Below are positions 27,038 to 35,783 of a stretch of DNA of 64,000 nucleotides, piece by piece. Positions within the stretch are counted from its first letter, which is position 1, and the number at the start of each line of letters is the position of its first letter. Both the position numbers and the translations under genes were made by a program. Origin of the DNA: Flavobacteriaceae bacterium UBA3339 (GTDB lineage Bacteria; Bacteroidota; Bacteroidia; Flavobacteriales; Flavobacteriaceae); assembly GCA_002360925.1 (NCBI GenBank), contig DERN01000011.1:432235-496234 (forward strand), in the 5' to 3' direction. The notes under the pieces are model-generated. The model was not told where the DNA came from. It ran no database searches and saw only the letters and a program-made list of their open reading frames with translations.

Positions 27038-27108
27038 TGGTCTATGGTGTAATGGTAACACAGCTGATTTTGGTTCAGTCGTTCTAGGTTCGAGTCCTAG
27101 TAGACCAA
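27038..27108 (+). tRNA. tRNA-Gln (anticodon TTG), copy 1
   Basis: The cloverleaf can be drawn: acceptor TGGTCTA with TAGACCA, anticodon stem GCTGA/TCAGT with loop TTTTGGT giving TTG at 34-36, and T arm with GGTTCGAGTCC. The discriminator base is A, and CCA is not encoded. Confidence 0.95.
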
Positions 27109-27140
27109 CAAATAAAACTTTAAATATTCAGAAAACATTC

Positions 27141-27211
27141 TGGTCTATGGTGTAATGGTAACACAGCTGATTTTGGTTCAGTCGTTCTAGGTTCGAGTCC
27201 TAGTAGACCAA
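27141..27211 (+). tRNA. tRNA-Gln (anticodon TTG), copy 2
   Basis: This is an identical 71-base copy of the preceding tRNA-Gln, 32 bases downstream and served by the same promoter. A hairpin terminator follows. The spacer shows no sequence similarity to the first copy's flanks. Confidence 0.95.
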
Positions 27212-27215
27212 CTAC

Positions 27216-27240
27216 AAAGCATCTTTTTATAAGATGCTTT
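27216..27240 (+). terminator. Terminator after the tRNA-Gln pair
   Basis: AAAGCATCTT / AAGATGCTTT, a 10-bp stem with a 5-base loop, then T-rich sequence, 5 bases after the second tRNA. Confidence 0.8.
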
Positions 27241-27307
27241 TGTATTTTCTATCTTTTTTTAACATCAATTTTACACAATTTTTATCAAATTTTCACAGTC
27301 TTTATCG

Positions 27308-27315
27308 TAGTTTTG
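27308..27315 (+). promoter_or_regulatory. -7 element next to the 107-aa gene
   Basis: TAGTTTTG fits TAnnTTTG and ends 4 bases before ATG 27320, which would give an almost leaderless mRNA. No clear -33 TTG is seen. Confidence 0.35.
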
Positions 27316-27319
27316 CAAC

Positions 27320-27643
27320 ATGACGGTAAAAGTATTTAACATAACAACCCTTGTATTATTTGTGTGCTTCCTATTTGCACCCACTATTACTTTTGCCTTA
27401 GATCAAGAAACTCCGTATTCTTTAATTTTAAACGAAGAAGAGGAAGTAAACTCTAAAAACAAATCAAACAATACCGTTAACGAAGAAGAAGAAAAAGAAG
27501 TAAAATACTATACTTTCGAAAACTTTAAAAGTCAAATTGACTCTAATTCTTTGCTTTTATCAGGTATCGATTTCCGAAATCATCATATAAAAGATGATTT
27601 GGTATTTAAAATCCCTTTACCACCTCCCGAACACAATCTATAA
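27320..27643 (+). CDS. Small secreted acidic protein of unknown function
   Basis: The 107-aa protein starts with a hydrophobic signal peptide of about 26 residues (cleavage near TFALDQ). The mature part has two glutamate runs (NEEEEVN and NEEEEKEV) about ten residues apart and ends in a proline-rich tail (KIPLPPPEHNL). I recognise no family. The next gene, a SulP transporter, begins 74 bases later on the same strand and may be in the same unit. The signal peptide supports the ATG start. Confidence 0.65.
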   Translation: MTVKVFNITTLVLFVCFLFAPTITFALDQETPYSLILNEEEEVNSKNKSNNTVNEEEEKEVKYYTFENFKSQIDSNSLLLSGIDFRNHHIKDDLVFKIPLPPPEHNL

Positions 27644-27717
27644 TCGGTTTACATGGTCGTCTTTACTTTTTAAGTAACAAGATGCGCCTATTTAATGTTT
27701 ATTAATTATAGATTTTT

Positions 27718-29265
27718 ATGAAAAAAAATATTAAGGCAGAGTTATCTCAAAACTTTGCACCAGGTCTTGTGGTCTTTCTTGTAGCTTTACCACTTTGTTT
27801 AGGTATTGCGTTAGCTTCAGGCGCACCGCCACTTTCGGGAATTATTTCAGGAATTATAGGCGGACTTATTGTAGGATTCCTTAGCAACTCTAACGTAAGT
27901 GTTTCGGGTCCGGCTGCCGGATTATCAGCCATTGTTTTAACTGCAATTACCGATTTAGGCGCTTTCGATATTTTCTTATGCGCAGGAATCATTGCTGGTT
28001 TAATGCAATTGATTTTAGGTTTTGTAAAAGCCGGCGGAATTGCCAATTATTTCCCAAACAGCGTTATTGAAGGAATGCTTGCCGGAATTGGAGTCATCAT
28101 TATTATTCAGCAAATTCCCGTTGCTTTGGGAATAGGCGGATACAGTGATTTATTTTCAAACGGAATTCAATCGGTTCATATCGGAACATTGGTTATCACG
28201 TTAATTTCGATCAGTATTTTATTGATTTGGGAACGCATTGCTTTCCTTAAAAAATTAAAAATGCTTCCGGGCGCTTTGGTTGCCGTAACTGTCGGAATCT
28301 TATTGAATCAATTTTTTGTTTCAACAGGAAGTTCCTTAGCAATTTCATCGAACAATTTGGTAAAACTTCCGGTTTTATCAAGTTTGGGAGATATTTCGAA
28401 CTTAGCCATCTTTCCAAATTTCGAAGGTTTTTTAAATCCAAAAGTTTGGACTATCGGTATTACCATTGCTATTGTTGCTTCTATCGAAACGCTTTTGTGT
28501 ATCGAAGCTTCAGATCGTTTAGATGTTTACAAACGTAATACCAACACAAATACCGAATTAAAAGCACAAGGAATCGGAAACTTATTAAGTTCGGCAATTG
28601 GCGGTTTACCAATGACATCGGTTGTAGTTCGAAGTTCTGCAAACATCAACGCAGGCGCAAAATCAAAAACATCTTCCATGATTCATGGTTTATTATTATT
28701 GGTTTGTGTTTTGTCAATTCCTGTGGTTTTAAACATGATTCCGTTGGCAACATTAGCCGCAGTTCTTTTAATTGTGGGATACAAATTGGCAAAACCAGCA
28801 ACTTTCGAGCATTTTTGGCATAAAGGAAAATATCAGTTTATTTCGTTTGTCGTAACCTTAGGAGCGGTTGTTTATTTCGATTTATTAACCGGAGTTGCTT
28901 TAGGAATGGCATTCAGCATTTTGATTTTATTATTCGGAAACATCAAAAAAGGATTAGAAGTTTCGACCGAAAAAGGTTTCGGAAAATACTACAATATTAC
29001 CTTAGCCGAAGAAGTTTCGTTTTTAAACAAAGCTTCGATCAAAAAAAGATTATTGTCTCTTCCTGAAAATGCAACAGTTTGGATCAACGCAAAAAAATCG
29101 GTTTATATTCATGCCGATATTTTAGAACTTATAGAAGATTTCGCAAACAATAGAGCGCGCGAACGAAACATCACTCTAAAGCTTTCAGGTTTTAAAGATT
29201 CGGTCAACATCAATAACGATATCGACAACGATATTATCACGATTTCGCATCGAAGAGCCATTTAA
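27718..29265 (+). CDS. SulP family inorganic anion (probably bicarbonate) transporter
   Basis: A 515-aa polytopic inner-membrane transporter of the SulP/SLC26 family. The N-terminus FAPGLVVFLVALPLCLGIAL is the family's first segment, and SNSNVSVSGPAAGLSAIVL near residues 56-74 is its conserved anion-binding region. The soluble C-terminal part (about 420-515) is a reduced STAS domain. SulP proteins move sulfate or bicarbonate; the beta-carbonic anhydrase 136 bases downstream favours bicarbonate. The link to CO2 supply is inference from context. Confidence 0.9.
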   Translation: MKKNIKAELSQNFAPGLVVFLVALPLCLGIALASGAPPLSGIISGIIGGLIVGFLSNSNVSVSGPAAGLSAIVLTAITDLGAFDIFLCAGIIAGLMQLILGFVKAGGIANYFPNSVIEGMLAGIGVIIIIQQIPVALGIGGYSDLFSNGIQSVHIGTLVITLISISILLIWERIAFLKKLKMLPGALVAVTVGILLNQFFVSTGSSLAISSNNLVKLPVLSSLGDISNLAIFPNFEGFLNPKVWTIGITIAIVASIETLLCIEASDRLDVYKRNTNTNTELKAQGIGNLLSSAIGGLPMTSVVVRSSANINAGAKSKTSSMIHGLLLLVCVLSIPVVLNMIPLATLAAVLLIVGYKLAKPATFEHFWHKGKYQFISFVVTLGAVVYFDLLTGVALGMAFSILILLFGNIKKGLEVSTEKGFGKYYNITLAEEVSFLNKASIKKRLLSLPENATVWINAKKSVYIHADILELIEDFANNRARERNITLKLSGFKDSVNINNDIDNDIITISHRRAI

Positions 29266-29401
29266 CGAAGATTATATTTTTCGCTTTAAATCGGTCTAAA
29301 AAAATTAAATTCATATTTTTAAAAGATATTACGTGTCGTTCACGCAATTATCAAGTAATTTTACAAAATCATTTTATTAAAAAACTAAAACAACAATATA
29401 T

Positions 29402-30046
29402 ATGTGTAACAGTTTAAAAGAGAGCTTTAACAAGATCATAGAAGGAAACAAAGATTGGGTAAACTTTGTAAAAAATGACAATTCTGGTCGTTTTGAACAG
29501 TTAGCAAAAGGTCAGAATCCAGAAATTTTATGGATCGGATGTGCCGACAGCCGCGTACCTGCAAACGAAATCACAGGAACAAAGCCAGGAGAAGTTTTTG
29601 TTCACAGAAACATTGCAAACGTTTGTGTACACTCAGACATGAACATGTTATCGGTATTAGATTATGCTGTAAACGTTTTAAAAGTAAAACACATTATCGT
29701 TGCAGGACATTATGGTTGTGGTGGTGTTGCAGCTTCTTTAAGCAGATCGCAATTCGGAATCATCGACAACTGGTTATCGCACATTAAAGATGTTTACAGA
29801 TTACATTCGAGCGAAATCGATTCTATTGAAGATGCTGAAAAGAAAGCAGATCGTTTGGTAGAATTAAACGTAGAAGAGCAAGTGTTTAATTTATGCACTT
29901 CGTCGATTGTACAAAATGCTTGGAAAAACGATCAACCTTTAGCAGTTCACGGAATGGTAATCAACATCGGAACCGGAGAATTAATCGACCAAAACTGTAC
30001 GTTTACAAACAACGAAAGCTTAGGTCAGGTTTTTGCTTTTAAATAA
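29402..30046 (+). CDS. can: Beta-class carbonic anhydrase
   Basis: This 214-aa enzyme interconverts CO2 and bicarbonate. Zinc ligands are visible: C47 (IGCADSRVP), H103 and C106 (AGHYGCGGVA); D49 and R51 form the catalytic dyad. There is no signal peptide, so it is cytosolic. It lies downstream of the SulP gene in the same direction, with a 136-base gap lacking a terminator. A bidirectional terminator follows. Length and motifs are typical of the bacterial Can group. Confidence 0.96.
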   Translation: MCNSLKESFNKIIEGNKDWVNFVKNDNSGRFEQLAKGQNPEILWIGCADSRVPANEITGTKPGEVFVHRNIANVCVHSDMNMLSVLDYAVNVLKVKHIIVAGHYGCGGVAASLSRSQFGIIDNWLSHIKDVYRLHSSEIDSIEDAEKKADRLVELNVEEQVFNLCTSSIVQNAWKNDQPLAVHGMVINIGTGELIDQNCTFTNNESLGQVFAFK

Positions 30047-30053
30047 TAGATAT

Positions 30054-30082
30054 AAAAAGAACTGCTAAAAGCAGTTCTTTTT
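30054..30082. terminator. Bidirectional terminator, carbonic anhydrase and ribE
   Basis: The 12-bp stem AAAAAGAACTGC / GCAGTTCTTTTT with loop TAAAA has A and T runs on either side. It serves both convergent genes. Confidence 0.85.
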
Positions 30083-30671
30083 ATTTTCGTATTTGCATTA
30101 ATTTGGTAACATACTTCCCTATTACATCAAATTCCAGATTTACTTTTGTTCCTACTTTATACGTATTAAACAACGTATGTTCTAACGTATAAGGAATAAT
30201 AGCAACACTAAACGTGTTTATTCCCGAATTCACAACGGTTAAACTGGTTCCGTCAATTGTAATAGAACCTTTATCAATTGTAACGTGTTTAGAAGCGTCG
30301 TTATATTCAAAACTAAAATAAGTACTTCCGCCTACTTCTTCAATTTTAGTAACAACTGCCGTTTCATCCACATGACCTTGCACAATATGTCCGTCTAATC
30401 GGGCATCTAAAGGCATTCCGCGTTCTAAATTCACTTTATCTCCTATCTTCCAATTTCCAATCGTGGTAACATCTAAGGTTTCTTTAATCGCCGTAACTTT
30501 ATAAACCGATTCGGTAATTTCTACAACAGTTAAACAAACACCATTATGCGCCACACTTTGATCTATTTTTAACATTGAGGTAAAGTTGCTTTCAATAAAA
30601 AGATGTACATTAGATTGGTCGTGTTCTATTTTATGAATCACTCCAAGAGTTTCGATAATACCGGTAAACAT
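30081..30671 (-). CDS. ribE: Riboflavin synthase, alpha subunit
   Basis: The enzyme dismutates two 6,7-dimethyl-8-ribityllumazines to riboflavin. The 196-aa protein has two homologous lumazine-binding barrels: MFTGIIETLGVI with NGVCLTVVEI in the first (1-90), and GHIVQGHVDETAVV with DGTSLTVVNSG in the second. Both are complete. It is divergent from pdxA across a 55-base gap, so the two cofactor genes share a regulatory region. Confidence 0.97.
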   Translation of the reverse strand: MFTGIIETLGVIHKIEHDQSNVHLFIESNFTSMLKIDQSVAHNGVCLTVVEITESVYKVTAIKETLDVTTIGNWKIGDKVNLERGMPLDARLDGHIVQGHVDETAVVTKIEEVGGSTYFSFEYNDASKHVTIDKGSITIDGTSLTVVNSGINTFSVAIIPYTLEHTLFNTYKVGTKVNLEFDVIGKYVTKLMQIRK

Positions 30672-30688
30672 AAGTAGAATAATTTTAC

Positions 30689-30707
30689 TAAATTTGTATC
30701 AAAATTA
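30689..30707. promoter_or_regulatory. Divergent -7 elements of ribE and pdxA
   Basis: TAAATTTG reads forward at 30689-30696 and TAATTTTG reads in reverse at 30700-30707, so the two divergent promoters are nearly back to back. Neither has a convincing -33 TTG. Confidence 0.35.
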
Positions 30708-30726
30708 GCAATAATTCACGCAACAC

Positions 30727-31773
30727 ATGTTTAAAAAAGGTGAAAATATTATATTAGGTATTTCAATCGGCGATATGAATGGTATTGGTCCGGAAGTTAT
30801 CTTAAAAACATTCGAGGACAATCGTATGATGGAATTATGTACGCCCGTTGTTTTTGGAAATACCAAACTGCTTTCGTTCATAAAAAAAGCAGCAAATTGC
30901 ACTACAGCTATTCACGGAATTGATTCTTTAGATCAAATCCAATTAGGAAAATTCAACGTTTTAAACCTTTGGAAAGAAGGCGTAAACCTTGATTTTGGAA
31001 CATTAGACGACAATGTTGGAAAATACGCCATAAAATCGTTTGTAGCAGCAACCGACGCTTTAAAAGAAGGACACATCGACGCTTTAGTTACAGCGCCAAT
31101 CAACAAATACAATATTCAATCAGAAGATTTTTCGTTCCCGGGACATACCGATTATTTAAATCAGGAATTAAACGGAAATGCTTTAATGTTCATGGTTAGC
31201 GACGATCTAAAAGTTGGTTTGGTAACCGATCATGTTCCGCTTCATTTAGTTTCGCAAACCATTACACCGGAATTAATCAAACAAAAAGTGCACACAATCA
31301 ACACATCGTTGATTCAGGATTTTAACGTTATAAAACCTAGAATTGCTTTGTTGGGATTGAATCCGCATAGCGGCGACAATGGAATTATCGGAACCGAAGA
31401 AAAAGATTTCATAAACAATACCGTTAAAGAATTATTCGACGAAAACATCATTATTTACGGACCTTATTCTGCCGATGCGTTTTTTGGTTCGGAACAATAT
31501 AAAGATTTCGATGCGGTTGTAGCTTGTTATCACGATCAAGGATTAATTCCTTTTAAAACATTAAGTTTTGGAAGCGGAATTAACTTTACGGCAGGTTTGG
31601 ATAAAATCCGCACATCGCCCGATCACGGAACCGCTTATGACATTGCAGGAAAAGGCAAAGCCGATTTCTCATCTTTTAAAAACGCTGTTTACACAGCATT
31701 AGATATTTACAACAATAGAAACGAGTATAAGCAAAGTATAGAAAATCCGTTAAAGGTTTCAAATTCTCGATAA
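30727..31773 (+). CDS. pdxA: 4-hydroxythreonine-4-phosphate dehydrogenase
   Basis: PdxA oxidises 4-phosphohydroxy-L-threonine in the DXP-dependent pyridoxal phosphate pathway. The 348-aa protein shows GISIGDMNGIGPEVILKT at the N-terminus, FPGHTDYLNQEL and TDHVPLHLVS with metal-binding histidines, LGLNPHSGDNG, and YHDQGLIPFKTL near residue 275. The start ATG lies 55 bases from that of ribE on the opposite strand. It is followed by the promoter of the rpmF operon. Confidence 0.97.
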   Translation: MFKKGENIILGISIGDMNGIGPEVILKTFEDNRMMELCTPVVFGNTKLLSFIKKAANCTTAIHGIDSLDQIQLGKFNVLNLWKEGVNLDFGTLDDNVGKYAIKSFVAATDALKEGHIDALVTAPINKYNIQSEDFSFPGHTDYLNQELNGNALMFMVSDDLKVGLVTDHVPLHLVSQTITPELIKQKVHTINTSLIQDFNVIKPRIALLGLNPHSGDNGIIGTEEKDFINNTVKELFDENIIIYGPYSADAFFGSEQYKDFDAVVACYHDQGLIPFKTLSFGSGINFTAGLDKIRTSPDHGTAYDIAGKGKADFSSFKNAVYTALDIYNNRNEYKQSIENPLKVSNSR

Positions 31774-31794
31774 CAAAAATTTTTAGATAACTAT

Positions 31795-31822
31795 TTGTTA
31801 TTAAATTATTTTTATATCTTTG
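31795..31822 (+). promoter_or_regulatory. Promoter of the DUF177-rpmF-fabH-acc unit
   Basis: TTG (31795-31797), 17 bases, then TATCTTTG (31815-31822): a full flavobacterial promoter. Transcription should start about 10 bases before ATG 31836. Confidence 0.75.
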
Positions 31823-31835
31823 CACGCTCAAATAG

Positions 31836-32444
31836 ATGGCTATGGCACATGAAAAAGATTTTTTAATCCAATTTTCGGGATTAAAAGTAGGAGAACATCA
31901 ATTTGAATATCACATTGAAAATGATTTTTTCGATCTATTCAATTACAACGAATTCAACAGCACCAATATAAAGGTAGAATTGAAACTCGTTAAAAAAGCA
32001 ACCATAATGGAGTTGTTTTTTACGCACAGCGGCACAGTAAACGTTCCTTGTGATGTAACCAACGAAGATTTCGATTTGCCGATTGAAGGAAAATTGAATG
32101 TAATTGTAAAATTTGGCGAAGAATTTAATAATGAAAATGAAGAATTATTAATTTTGCCGCACGGAGAGTTTCAATTAAATGTAGCACAATACATTTACGA
32201 AATGATCGCCTTATCGGTTCCGTACAAACGCGTACATCCAAACATAGCAGCAGATTATGAAATGGAAGATGAAGACGAATGGGACGATTTAGATTTTTTG
32301 GATGATGACGATTTAGAATTGATCAACCAAGAAGATGTTACCGATACGGAATTAGAAAATGAAGAAACCGACGAAGATTCGTCAGATAATAAAGAAACCG
32401 ACCCACGATGGGACGAATTAAAAAAACTATTAACGGATAAATAA
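31836..32444 (+). CDS. DUF177 (YceD) family protein
   Basis: The 202-aa DUF177 protein precedes rpmF as it does in most bacteria; relatives act in 23S rRNA or ribosome metabolism. It has a beta-rich N-terminal domain and a strongly acidic tail (runs of D and E from residue 145). The YceD/DUF177 core is seen in PCDVTNEDFDLPIEG near residues 70-84. ATG 31836 is used; a second ATG two codons on (31842) is possible. rpmF begins 9 bases after its stop. Confidence 0.93.
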   Translation: MAMAHEKDFLIQFSGLKVGEHQFEYHIENDFFDLFNYNEFNSTNIKVELKLVKKATIMELFFTHSGTVNVPCDVTNEDFDLPIEGKLNVIVKFGEEFNNENEELLILPHGEFQLNVAQYIYEMIALSVPYKRVHPNIAADYEMEDEDEWDDLDFLDDDDLELINQEDVTDTELENEETDEDSSDNKETDPRWDELKKLLTDK

Positions 32445-32453
32445 TATAGTAAG

Positions 32454-32648
32454 ATGGCACATCCTAAGAGAAAAACCTCGAAAACAAGAAGAGATAAAAG
32501 AAGAACACATTACAAAGCTGTAGCTCCTACAATCGCTACTTGCCCAGTAACTGGTGAAGCGCATTTAATGCACAGAGCATATTGGCACGAAGGTAAATTA
32601 TACTACAGAGGTCAGGTTATTGTAGACAAAACTGAAGCTGTAGCTTAA
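32454..32648 (+). CDS. rpmF: 50S ribosomal protein L32
   Basis: The 64-aa basic protein begins AHPKRKTSKTRRDKRRTH, the conserved N-terminus of L32. It has a single cysteine (ATCPVTGEAH), so it is the zinc-free C- type. It is co-transcribed with DUF177. A terminator follows, but fabH, accB and accC lie downstream in the usual bacterial order; plsX, often present here, is missing. Confidence 0.98.
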   Translation: MAHPKRKTSKTRRDKRRTHYKAVAPTIATCPVTGEAHLMHRAYWHEGKLYYRGQVIVDKTEAVA

Positions 32649-32667
32649 TTTATTCTCAATAAAATTT

Positions 32668-32700
32668 AAAGAATCTCGCTTTAGCGAGATTCTTTTTTTT
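32668..32700 (+). terminator. Terminator after rpmF
   Basis: AAAGAATCTCGCT / AGCGAGATTCTTT, a 13-bp stem with a 2-base loop, followed by a run of T. fabH must therefore depend on readthrough or its own promoter. Confidence 0.85.
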
Positions 32701-32829
32701 ATCTGTTTTTACCAAAAAACAGCCCATTTTTATCAAAAACAAAGTTTTTAACCCTCAAAAAGAACTTTTTATCGTTTTTTTTCGTAATTTTCGGGTCTCA
32801 AATTTTTGTCCAAAACAACAATTATTTCT

Positions 32830-33837
32830 ATGACAAAACTAACAGCTGCCATTACAGGCGTTGGTAAATATCTACCAGAATATGTGTTGAGCAATCACAT
32901 TTTAGAAACAATGGTAGACACAAACGATGAGTGGATTACTTCTCGTACAGGAATAAAAGAACGCAGAATACTTAAAGAAGAAGGTAAAGGAACATCTTAT
33001 ATGGCTATTAAAGCCGCACAAGATTTATTAAAGAAAACGGGTGTTGATCCAAAAGAAATCGACGCAGTAATTATGGCAACTGCAACTGCAGATATGCCTG
33101 TTGCATCGACCGGAGTTTTTGTAGCAACCGAAATTGGCGCAACAAATGCTTTTGCTTACGATTTACAAGCCGCTTGTTCAAGTTTCCTTTTCGGAATGTC
33201 TACTGCAGCTGCTTACATAGAATCGGGAAGATATAAAAAAGTACTTTTAATTGGTGCCGATAAAATGTCATCTATCATTGATTACGAAGATCGTGCTACC
33301 TGTATTATTTTTGGCGATGGCGCCGGAGCTGTTCTTTTTGAACCAAACACTGAAGGTTTAGGTTTTCAGGACGAAGTTTTAAAAAGCGACGGTGTTGGTA
33401 GAGAATTTTTAAAGATTGAAGCAGGCGGTTCTATCCTTCCTCCTTCAGAAGAAACAGTAAAAAACAAACAACATTTCGTTCATCAAGACGGAAAAACAGT
33501 TTTTAAATACGCTGTTTCCGGTATGGCAGATGTTTCAGAGCAAATCATGCAAAGAAACAATCTTTCTTATGACGACGTACAATGGCTGGTTCCACACCAA
33601 GCTAATAGAAGAATTATCGATGCAACTGCACACAGAATGAAGTTAGATGAAGCTAAAGTAATGATTAACATCGATAAATATGGCAACACCACTTCTGCTA
33701 CCCTTCCTTTATTATTAAACGATTTTGAACACTTATTAAAGAAAGGTGATAATTTAATTTTCGCTTCATTTGGTGGCGGATTTACATGGGGAGCCATTTA
33801 TTTAAAATGGGCTTACAATACACCCAACAACAACTAA
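32830..33837 (+). CDS. fabH: 3-oxoacyl-[acyl-carrier-protein] synthase III
   Basis: FabH condenses acetyl-CoA (or branched acyl-CoA) with malonyl-ACP to start fatty-acid synthesis. The 335-aa thiolase-fold enzyme has the triad C116 (LQAACSSFLFG), H256 (WLVPHQANRR) and N286 (YGNTTSATLP). The open frame extends to a TTG 24 bases upstream, but ATG 32830 (MTKLTAAITGVGKYLPEY) matches usual FabH starts. accB begins 27 bases after the stop, forming a fatty-acid initiation unit. Confidence 0.97.
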   Translation: MTKLTAAITGVGKYLPEYVLSNHILETMVDTNDEWITSRTGIKERRILKEEGKGTSYMAIKAAQDLLKKTGVDPKEIDAVIMATATADMPVASTGVFVATEIGATNAFAYDLQAACSSFLFGMSTAAAYIESGRYKKVLLIGADKMSSIIDYEDRATCIIFGDGAGAVLFEPNTEGLGFQDEVLKSDGVGREFLKIEAGGSILPPSEETVKNKQHFVHQDGKTVFKYAVSGMADVSEQIMQRNNLSYDDVQWLVPHQANRRIIDATAHRMKLDEAKVMINIDKYGNTTSATLPLLLNDFEHLLKKGDNLIFASFGGGFTWGAIYLKWAYNTPNNN

Positions 33838-33864
33838 ACAAATAAAATAAAAACAATTAGATTT

Positions 33865-34347
33865 ATGGACATTAGAGAAATTCAAAATTTAATCAAGTTT
33901 GTAGCTAAATCGGGAGCTACAGAGGTAAAGTTAGAAATGGACGATTTTAAAATCACCATTAAAACTACTACCGAAGGAACTACTGTAGAAAGCGTACCTT
34001 ATATGCAACAAATGCCAGTTGCTATGCAACCGGTTCAACAAGTTGCAGCGCCTGCTCCAACTGCTGAAGCTCCGGCTGCACCGGTTGCTGCAAACGACGA
34101 TGCTAAATATATTACAGTAAAATCTCCAATTATTGGAACTTTCTACCGCAAACCATCTCCAGATAAAGCTGCGTTTGTTGAAGTAGGTGCTACTATTAAA
34201 ACAGGTGATGTTTTATGTGTAATTGAAGCAATGAAACTTTTCAACGAAATCGAATCTGAAGTTTCTGGAAAAATCGTAAAAGTTTTGGTAGACGATTCGT
34301 CTCCAGTAGAATTTGACCAACCATTATTCTTAGTTGATCCATCTTAG
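33865..34347 (+). CDS. accB: Biotin carboxyl carrier protein of acetyl-CoA carboxylase
   Basis: AccB carries the carboxyl group between the biotin carboxylase and transferase sites. The 160-aa protein has an N-terminal dimer segment, an Ala/Pro/Gln-rich hinge (about 45-78) and a C-terminal biotinyl domain. The biotinylated lysine is K124 in VIEAMKLFNEI. It lies between fabH and accC in the standard order, with a 50-base gap to accC. Confidence 0.98.
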   Translation: MDIREIQNLIKFVAKSGATEVKLEMDDFKITIKTTTEGTTVESVPYMQQMPVAMQPVQQVAAPAPTAEAPAAPVAANDDAKYITVKSPIIGTFYRKPSPDKAAFVEVGATIKTGDVLCVIEAMKLFNEIESEVSGKIVKVLVDDSSPVEFDQPLFLVDPS

Positions 34348-34397
34348 TGGTTCACTACTATTTTCTAATGATTGTCATCTAACTAAACCTTAAGTTT

Positions 34398-35750
34398 ATG
34401 TTTAAAAAAATATTAATTGCTAACAGAGGTGAAATTGCGCTTCGCGTTATTAGAACGTGTCGCGAAATGGGCATCAAAACTGTTGCCGTGTACTCTACTG
34501 CCGATGCAGAAAGTTTACACGTTAGATTCGCCGATGAAGCGGTTTGTATCGGTCCGGCACCAAGTGCACAATCGTACTTGAAAATGACCAACATTATCGC
34601 TGCTGCAGAAATCACCAACGCCGATGCAATTCATCCGGGTTATGGTTTCTTATCAGAAAACGCTAAGTTTTCTGCATTGTGCGAAAAACACGGAATCAAA
34701 TTTATCGGTGCTTCTCCTGAAATGATCGAAAAAATGGGAGATAAAGCAACTGCTAAAGAAACCATGAAAGCAGCCGGGGTACCAACAGTACCAGGATCAG
34801 AAGGTTTATTGGAATCTTTAGAGCATGCTAAAAAGGTTGCTGCAGAAATCGGATTTCCTGTAATGATGAAAGCAACTGCCGGTGGCGGTGGTCGTGGGAT
34901 GCGTGAAATCTGGAAAGCCGAAGATTTAGATAAAGCTTGGGAAAGCGCACGTCAAGAGGCTGCTGCTGCTTTTGGAAACGACGGAATGTACATGGAAAAA
35001 CTAATTGTAGATCCACGTCATATCGAAATTCAAGTTGTGGGAGACGCTTACGGAAAAGCATGTCACTTATCAGAACGTGATTGTTCGATCCAACGTCGTC
35101 ACCAAAAATTAACAGAAGAAACTCCTTCTCCGTTCATGACAGATGAATTAAGAGATAAAATGGGAGAAGCTGCTGTTAGAGCTGCCGAATACATTAAATA
35201 CGAAGGTGCAGGTACCATTGAATTTTTGGTTGACAAAGACCGTAACTTCTATTTCATGGAAATGAACACACGTATTCAGGTTGAACACCCAATTACAGAA
35301 CAAGTAATTGATTACGATTTGATTCGCGAACAAATATTAGTAGCAGCCGGAATTCCTATTTCGGGTAAAAACTACTTACCTCAATTACACTCAATCGAAT
35401 GTCGTATCAATGCGGAAGATCCTTTTAACGATTTCCGTCCTTCTCCGGGAAGAATTACAACGTTACACGCGCCAGGAGGTCACGGAGTTCGTTTAGATAC
35501 GCACGTATATTCGGGTTATGTAATTCCACCAAACTACGATTCAATGATTGCCAAGTTGATTACAACTGCACAAACTCGTGAAGAGGCAATCAATAAAATG
35601 AAACGTGCTTTAGACGAATTCGTAATTGAAGGAATTAAAACAACGATTCCATTCCACAGACAATTAATGGACGATCCAAATTATGTTGCTGGTAACTATA
35701 CTACAGCGTTTATGGAAACATTCGTTATGCAAAAACCTGTTGAAGAATAA
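34398..35750 (+). CDS. accC: Acetyl-CoA carboxylase, biotin carboxylase subunit
   Basis: AccC carboxylates biotin on AccB with ATP and bicarbonate. The 450-aa ATP-grasp enzyme shows FKKILIANRGEIALRVIRT at the N-terminus, the glycine-rich ATP loop KATAGGGGRGMREI near residue 158, and FYFMEMNTRIQVEHPITEQV in the catalytic centre. Length is typical. The upstream SulP and carbonic anhydrase genes could supply its bicarbonate. A terminator follows. Confidence 0.98.
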   Translation: MFKKILIANRGEIALRVIRTCREMGIKTVAVYSTADAESLHVRFADEAVCIGPAPSAQSYLKMTNIIAAAEITNADAIHPGYGFLSENAKFSALCEKHGIKFIGASPEMIEKMGDKATAKETMKAAGVPTVPGSEGLLESLEHAKKVAAEIGFPVMMKATAGGGGRGMREIWKAEDLDKAWESARQEAAAAFGNDGMYMEKLIVDPRHIEIQVVGDAYGKACHLSERDCSIQRRHQKLTEETPSPFMTDELRDKMGEAAVRAAEYIKYEGAGTIEFLVDKDRNFYFMEMNTRIQVEHPITEQVIDYDLIREQILVAAGIPISGKNYLPQLHSIECRINAEDPFNDFRPSPGRITTLHAPGGHGVRLDTHVYSGYVIPPNYDSMIAKLITTAQTREEAINKMKRALDEFVIEGIKTTIPFHRQLMDDPNYVAGNYTTAFMETFVMQKPVEE

Positions 35751-35754
35751 TATT

Positions 35755-35783
35755 AAAACCGAGCTACAAGCTCGGTTTTTTTG
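35755..35783 (+). terminator. Terminator of the fabH-accB-accC unit
   Basis: AAACCGAGCT / AGCTCGGTTT, a 10-bp stem with a 3-base loop, then a run of T, 5 bases after the accC stop. Confidence 0.85.

Noticed and set aside
26973..27155. 60-codon open frame across the tRNA genes
   Set aside because: It runs through a promoter and a folded tRNA gene, so it is not coding.
32806..32829. TTG start of FabH
   Set aside because: Adds eight residues not expected in FabH; ATG 32830 is in the usual position.
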